A stretch of DNA of 64,000 nt from the NCBI GenBank assembly GCA_964017155.1, contig OZ024857.1, positions 5,092,827-5,156,826 on the forward strand, written 5' to 3'. Source of the DNA: Oasisia sp. SBJ-2009 (taxonomy: Eukaryota; Annelida; Polychaeta; Sabellida; Siboglinidae). The notes beneath the pieces were generated by a model. That model made no database searches. It was not told the origin of the DNA and was given only the letters and a program-made list of their open reading frames with translations. Positions 58,469-64,000 of this stretch are shown here, piece after piece. The position numbers and the translations under genes were made by a program. How positions within the stretch are numbered: the stretch's first letter is position 1; each line of letters starts with the position of its first letter.

Positions 58469-61400
58469 GTAAGTACTGGTAATTTATAATCAATTCATAA
58501 TTTTCACACTGCCTGGTCATCAGGCAGTGTGAAAATTATGGTGTATTCTTCTTCCAATAATCCACTACTACTATGGTGTATTCTTCTTCCAATAATCCAC
58601 TACCGTCAAGGATAACGATTTCGTTGAGGGCTTGCTAATGTTCAAGTGCTGGGTAGTGCTGATTTAAAATTATAATGTCATGGTGTTGAGATGTTTATAA
58701 AAATAATAATTAATATATAAAAAATGCTACTAAAAATGTGGTCTCTAAAAATTGCAGCGATATGGTGTCGTTCATTAACTTTTCGGTGACTAATATCATA
58801 AGACAACTGTATGCATGCACACTTTTTTTAATCTAATATAAATGTTTATGATTTGCGCTATTGTGCACAATTAACACAAATAACATGCTAAGAATTGATT
58901 TAAAACTACAATAAACTTTATCACACCAGTTGCACGTCTACCTGATTATAATGTGTTTTCAAAGTGGGAGACTTTTGCCAAAAATTTGTTTTATTTGCAA
59001 CTAAGCTGACATGTTGTGACACTTGGTGATAAATAACCAATAAACACAGTCTAGCAATTCTTGGAAACCTGCTATGCAGACCTCTAGCTGTGACTTCTGC
59101 AGTGATGTGATGTGACAATTTGAAATGCTATTGATACATTAATTATTATGATTGATACGTTACGTTCTTACTGCTACTAAATAAGATAACTGGAAACTGA
59201 AGAATTAAGATGCACATCTGTGTTCATTACATTACAAGATTTGTAATTTTTATTTGTTGCTATCTAATAGTGTCCAAGGCAAGACATATCTGAATTATAA
59301 CAGTTTGTGTTGCTCACAAAACTACCTAACCTTTGCTGAAAGATTTCCATCTTGTACCTTGTTGTTTTAAAACCTGTTTCTATTTTGCAGGTAGTGTTAT
59401 CAAAGCTTGGGATATTGGCGTGGCCACCATGAAGAGGGGTGAGATTGCTGTTCTCACATGCCAATCAGACTACGCCTATGGTGATTCAGGCTCCCCTCCA
59501 AAGATACCTCCAGGCGCAACCCTTGTGTTTGAGGTAGAATTATTTGATTGGAGAGGTGAGTACTCTGGCAGAGATGGTATGTAACAAATAAATCGTCAAC
59601 CCTGTTATCGTACAGATTGACGTGATTTTACACATTAAATCACATATTGTTGTTCCATTCTCCTTTTGTTTACGAAGTTTTTGCACATACCAACTATGAA
59701 GTAACTTCAGTAACACATAGACTATATACATCTCAAACCCTAAGGTATTTTGCTGTATCTCTGCAATGCAACAAATCAGCAAGTCACTTGTTGATGAGGT
59801 ATTGTAAAATGGGAAGTTTTAGATGTTGTCTAGTTCTTAAACACCTGACTTACGCTGTGTATTGTTTTCTGCAGGGACGGATGTATCCGAACATCAAGAT
59901 GGTGGCGTACTTAGCAGCCAACTGGAAGCTGGAGAAGGCTACACCTCGCCAAATGACTGTGCCACTTGTGAAAGTATGTATAAACCGTAGGAAAAATTTT
60001 GTTTGTTTAAATTACAAGATTAATCTATCTAGAAGACACATTGCCATATGTTCCGATTAGTAAATTTCTCTTCCATCTAACTCAAAATTAAAACAGCACT
60101 TTTAATAGTTTTCCGTGTAAATATTGTCACATTAAACAAGTTGTCTCGTTGTTGGAATTACAAAAACAAATAAATTGTGCCCAGTCAAGGGCCACATTGG
60201 TGAAGCCATCAGTCATCACTTTGACACTTTCCCTTACAGTTCAGCTGGTCGGCATGTGTAATGGCCGGGTGTTTGAGGACCGACACGTGAGTTTTGTGAT
60301 GGGCGAAGGCTCTGAGGTAGGACTCCTCGAGTCCGTCGAATACGCTGTCCGCAAGTTCAAGAAAGGAGAAAAGGCCTTGCTCACTGTCAAAGCTGAGTAC
60401 GGCTACGGCGCCGACGGCAACAAAGAGTTCAACATTCCACCCAATGCAGATCTTGAATATGAAGTCAAGTTAAAGAAATTCGAAAAGGTAAGATTGATGT
60501 GATGGTGGGACAAACTGACAACACCTCACTGCAGGCTATCATAAACCCACTCGATGACACCACATGCAGGGCAAGATGATGTTAATATGCCAGATGGCAG
60601 TTTATATGTTATCACATTGACAGAGACAGGATTATTAATTCAATATATATATATATATATAATGTAAGAATAAGAGTATTCTGGCTTGACTGTATACAAC
60701 ATTGTGTTTTACACTTATACTTACGTCAAATGATGTTGCCAGTCAGTTTCTTGAATTAGTGAATTAAAATGATAATGCACTTTTTCCACACAGCTTTTAT
60801 AGCAACAAGAAACACTACATACATTATTGTTTTATGACTGTTTGAATAAATTATGACTATTTGAATAAATAAAAAAATTAGGCAATACTTACAGAATTTG
60901 TTTCAAGCTTCAGGAGTCCACGCACTATTCAGAACTGGTCTTATGAATTTCTCTACATCTCATTTAACCCACAACATATAAATATCTTAATCAGGAAATA
61001 CGTTTTTATAATTACCTTTTATACAGATTCCCATACATAACACACAATATGGAACATGTACAAATGAGACTGTTGTGTTTCAGGTGAAGGAGTCTTGGGA
61101 GATGAATGAGGATGAGAAACTGGAGCAGGCAGAGATGATGAAGGGAAAGGGGACAAGTTTCTTCAAGGTGAGTCATGGCTTGATGACTCCGGATGTCCCG
61201 TCAGATGAGGGTGAATTTAGTCCACAGGTTAATGATAAAGATTATGATGTCAAAGCTTGGGGTTTGCTTGGAATGCAGTATTGTATATCTTATTGTCTTA
61301 TAAAGCCAAGCAATAATAAAAAAAAAAATGGTAGCTCAATAGCATCTGGAAATTAAAACCACTCAATGGCCAAATAATTGTTCAGTTTTAGGGTAAATAC

Positions 61401-63793
61401 GTATTTTGGTGCTTTTTCTACATGAAATAATGATTCGGCGATATAATTGAATTTTTAATATTAAAATACCGAATTTATTTAAATCTTAAATTCACCTGAA
61501 TAATGAGGATTTATCATCTGCAAAAAAGGATTATCCTTGGACGAATCCAAAACTTGAATATACCACCAGTAAGATGGTAGACAAGCAGGGCTTTATGCAG
61601 GATCAAATTATTGCCAGTCACACATGTTTTGGTTGACACATGGATGTTAAATGTTAAGCTAGTTTACAAACTTTCAAATGTGCATGATGATCTGAAATGG
61701 GCTACAAACACACATGAAACCATTTACACTCACTTTCAATGCATAACTAACAATATCTATGGTTTGGAGGACCTTTTTTGCTCCAATTGTTTACCTGTCT
61801 ACCCATATTTCTACCCGTCCACATTCGTTTTTACCTGTCCAAATGATGGGTGGTCTGGTCTCTACATAAAGCTATGTAGACGAGGCACCTCTAACCACAC
61901 TGTTGGCATGTCTCTTAACCACCACTGTTGGCATGTCTCTTAACCACACTGTTGGCATGTCTCTTAACCACCACTGTTGGCATGTCTCTTTCAGAAGGGC
62001 AAGTTGGTGGTGGCAATGCGCTACTACAAGAAGGTGGTGACTTTCCTGGAGAACGAGACGTCGTACGAGGGAGACAAGGCAGACAAGCGCAAGGCCTTGC
62101 TGCTGGCGGCCTTCCTCAACCTCGCCATGTGTCACCTGAAGCAGGGCGAGGACAATGACGCCTGTCAACAGTGTGACAAGGCACTCGAGCTCGACCCCAG
62201 CAACGAGAAGGGACTCTTCCGACGTGGAACGGTGAGTCACCAGCAGGCACAGGCAAATTAGGCATTAAAGGCAAACAATCAACCCTGCCTATAATTAACA
62301 GGTGTAAATTGAAACAGGAAGTCTGCTTCATTTATCAAGGGAAAATAGGATGTCGTTGAACATCAAAGGCGGTTGCTGTTAACTCGACACTATTGCTAAT
62401 GAATTGCTAATAATGTTGAAACTAACTGGATGTTTTGTTTAACATTTAAACATGTTTTGCAATGGAAACTGAAATTACACATTTAAATTACATTTAGTTA
62501 CACTACATTACATTAAACACAATTTGATGGGCGATATAGCTTCGATATATTTATTAGTTTTAAGAACTTTATGTTGATTAAAATATGATAACCTAAGAAC
62601 AGACTGCCCCTGTTTTGAGTCACTACAGGTTACTTGACTCAGGGCACTGCAATCTTGGCAAGTCAACTATTATGCCATTTTGTAGCAACAGCTTAGTTGC
62701 AGGTCTCTAAGCCATGGGTTAGTAGTAGTTAGCATTGTTTAGCAGATAAAACTAATGATATATATACACACAAATACTTATAAACTGATATATTTATGTT
62801 CTAATTTTGACCTTGCTGCATGTTGCAGGCCCACCTGAACGTGAAGGACTACGAGGCAGCCCTGAGTGACTTCCGTGCAGTGCTGCTGGTCGACCCCAAC
62901 AACAAGGCCGCCAAGAACCAGGTGGTGTTGACAGCGCAGAAGATCAAGAAACAGCACGACAGCGAAAAGAAGCTATACTCGAATCTCTTCCGGCAAATGA
63001 TCCAGACAGACAGCAAGGTGGGTGGTCCTGCAGATATTTCTACTGTGTTGTGTGTGTGTGTGTATGTATATATATATATATATATATCTATATATAATTA
63101 TATATATAATTATATATATAATTATATATATTTGTTACGTAAGTACAGTTTGGAAAAAATATATTAATTTAACTTGTAAATAGTCATCGTTCCCGTATTA
63201 TAAATTGCCGGTCTGGAAACGGTAACTGGAGAATTCATCCGTTTACCCAAGAGTTTTATATGTAGTCACTGATGCTCAGTTTAGACAGCATAGCAGATAG
63301 CAGATAAGTTGGTAAGTTGATGTGGTTTATCGGTTGAGCAAGTGGCATGTTGATTCGTAAGGCATACCCTCGGAAAATTTGTGAGTGAATCTGGTCTTTG
63401 TAGAGGGTTTTATTGCAAATATCCTGCATTCATATGGTGGACACCTGACCTCTCAACCTCTCACACAATGGGTTTATGGACTTTATCCCGAGGAGTCTCA
63501 CTGGTGGGAAAGATCAACACGTTACGTGTACCTGCACATGTGTTTCCCCCCGACTTGTTCCCGCGGTCTCACGTCGTGTCCCTGCGTTTCAGGCCCACCT
63601 GCCGCAGGGACTCGCTGTGGGGGAGTCGGGGGAGAGCCTTGCCGAGATCGGGGAGTGGTCGAATGACATGGCGACGGGTATGATGACCCTGGAGGAAGAG
63701 ATGGAGGCGTTCGGCGAGAAGATGCCCGCCGCACAGTATGACAAGAATGGTGACAAGGAGAACGCCGACCCCAGGCACGAAGGGCGATCGTGA
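58180..63793 (+). CDS. FKBP4: FKBP4/FKBP5-like peptidyl-prolyl isomerase and Hsp90 co-chaperone (gene-level entry)
   Basis: Eight coding exons (58180-58468, 59391-59555, 59875-59973, 60240-60487, 61084-61167, 61995-62231, 62829-63017, 63593-63793) join to 1512 nt, 503 residues. FK1 at about 45-152 keeps the active-site set of FKBP12: Tyr70, Phe80, Asp81, Val99, Ile100, Trp103, Tyr126. FK2 at about 160-265 has lost the Trp, as in FKBP51/52, so it is probably catalytically silent. Residues 268-437 form three TPR units ([37 protein letters not shown]) with the Asn and Lys/Arg of an Hsp90 carboxylate clamp. Human FKBP52 has 459 residues; here the last exon gives a longer, acidic tail. In the family the protein acts in the cytosol with Hsp90. 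The start follows from frame and the family N terminus. Paralogue identity (FKBP4 or FKBP5) is not resolved. Confidence 0.93.
58496..58540 (+). repeat. Perfect 20-bp intronic hairpin
   Basis: The left arm (58496-58515) and right arm (58521-58540) are exact complements around the loop GTCAT. It lies 27 bp after the exon 1 donor. Confidence 0.95.
58538..58603 (+). repeat. Direct repeat, two copies of about 31 bp
   Basis: GTGTATTCTTCTTCCAATAA with its flanks occurs at 58541 and 58576, immediately after the hairpin. Confidence 0.9.
59391..59555 (+). CDS. FKBP4: FKBP4-like exon 2: second half of FK1
   Basis: The acceptor is ctattttgcag and the donor gtgagt; phase 1 to 1. It encodes [35 protein letters not shown] and the final strand FEVELFDW. 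Confidence 0.93.
59875..59973 (+). CDS. FKBP4: FKBP4-like exon 3: linker and start of FK2
   Basis: The acceptor is tgttttctgcag and the donor gtatgt; phase 1 to 1, 33 codons. Read in the correct phase it gives [12 protein letters not shown] and GEGYTSPND, matching the FK1-FK2 linker and first FK2 strands. The longer frame in another phase over the same bases is a shadow. Confidence 0.85.
60240..60487 (+). CDS. FKBP4: FKBP4-like exon 4: FK2 domain
   Basis: The acceptor is ctttcccttacag and the donor AAG|gtaaga; phase 1 to 0. It encodes [36 protein letters not shown] and [20 protein letters not shown]. Confidence 0.92.
61084..61167 (+). CDS. FKBP4: FKBP4-like exon 5: start of TPR region
   Basis: The acceptor is gttgtgtttcag and the donor AAG|gtgagt; 28 codons, phase 0. 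It encodes [20 protein letters not shown] and GTSFFK, a well-conserved family segment. Confidence 0.9.
61892..61994 (+). repeat. Minisatellite forming the exon 6 splice acceptor
   Basis: Four units of 24 or 25 bp (TAACCAC(C)ACTGTTGGCATGTCTCT), alternating in length, run from 61892 to 61989; the last is followed by TTCAG, the 3' splice site. Confidence 0.92.
61995..62231 (+). CDS. FKBP4: FKBP4-like exon 6: TPR1 and TPR2
   Basis: The acceptor is gtctctttcag and the donor ACG|gtgagt; 79 codons, phase 0. It encodes [31 protein letters not shown] and [17 protein letters not shown], with clamp-type Asn, Lys and Arg residues. Confidence 0.93.
62829..63017 (+). CDS. FKBP4: FKBP4-like exon 7: TPR3 and C-terminal helix
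   Basis: The acceptor is gctgcatgttgcag and the donor AAG|gtgggt; 63 codons, phase 0. It encodes [25 protein letters not shown] and the extension helix [12 protein letters not shown], which binds calmodulin in relatives. Confidence 0.92.
63068..63131. repeat. TA/ATTATA microsatellite in intron 7
   Basis: A short GT run, then TA and ATTATA units. Confidence 0.85.
63593..63793 (+). CDS. FKBP4: FKBP4-like exon 8: C terminus
   Basis: The acceptor is cctgcgtttcag; the frame ends at TGA 63791-63793, 66 residues. The segment is acidic with [10 protein letters not shown] and [15 protein letters not shown] and ends EGRS. It has no MEEVD and no recognised motif. No AATAAA is seen before the window end at 64000. 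Confidence 0.8.
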   Translation, partial: AHLPQGLAVGESGESLAEIGEWSNDMATGMMTLEEEMEAFGEKMPAAQYDKNGDKENADPRHEGRS

Positions 63794-64000
63794 CCTTTGA
63801 CCTGATAGATATTCTTGTCACAGACTCACTACTCATTCCAATTCGGTGATCAGTCGTCAGAAGAAGAAATTCGAGAGGAATGATGTCATCAGAAAAATCA
63901 TCAAGGGTCAAATGTTCTATCATCACACTTCAAATGTCAGACGTATGATTGACGGAAGTCAGAAAGTCTGTCATCAGAAGTCAGATGTTCCCATGCCTGT

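Noticed and set aside
59647..60060. The 137-codon frame spanning FKBP4-like exon 3
   Set aside because: It is in the wrong phase; the phase-1 reading between acceptor 59874 and donor 59974 matches the FKBP linker.

Overview
The window is animal nuclear DNA. It has intron-rich genes with GT-AG splice sites, several clades of endonuclease-type LINEs, a Ty3/gypsy LTR element, tRNA-like SINE remnants, MITE-like repeats, and very long micro- and minisatellites. Gene and repeat content fits an invertebrate, but the sequence alone does not fix the species or phylum. No bacterial-style operons, CRISPR arrays or complete RNA genes are visible.

Three host genes are supported. (1) The 3' part of a plus-strand tetraspanin-like gene (341-14930): second half of the large extracellular loop, fourth membrane segment, then an unusually long Ser/Thr/Pro/Lys-rich cytoplasmic tail over at least eight further exons. 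One of these may be a 20-nt microexon. The tail includes a tandemly amplified exon-intron module of about 460 bp, whose third copy is split by a degraded Ty3/gypsy element (10201-14650). (2) A minus-strand heme oxygenase (19290-20117) with an uninterrupted, GC-rich 275-codon reading frame and a C-terminal membrane anchor. (3) A plus-strand FKBP4/FKBP5-type co-chaperone (58180-63793): eight coding exons, two FKBP domains and a TPR domain, 503 residues.

The rest is mostly repeats. A 5'-truncated RTE-like LINE (31006-33605, minus) has a clear 10-bp target-site duplication. A compound tetranucleotide block (36081-37336) contains 198 uninterrupted TCAG units. A 44-bp minisatellite (38385-44023) is split by an L2/CR1-like LINE whose open frame carries a 2A-like motif. 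A long inverted-repeat structure of about 10.8 kb (44968-55735) has arms carrying eight copies of a 15-bp core each; inside it lie a two-ORF LINE (ORF2 at 49660-52806, ORF1 piece at 53802-54245), other LINE relics and long AT palindromes. A decayed THAP-type zinc finger lies in its left arm only. MITE-like and foldback repeats, SINE remnants and many GT, AT and CT microsatellites fill the remaining intergenic and intronic DNA.

The three genes show no functional link beyond proximity. Exon calls come from reading frames, splice consensus and phase agreement, not transcript data.
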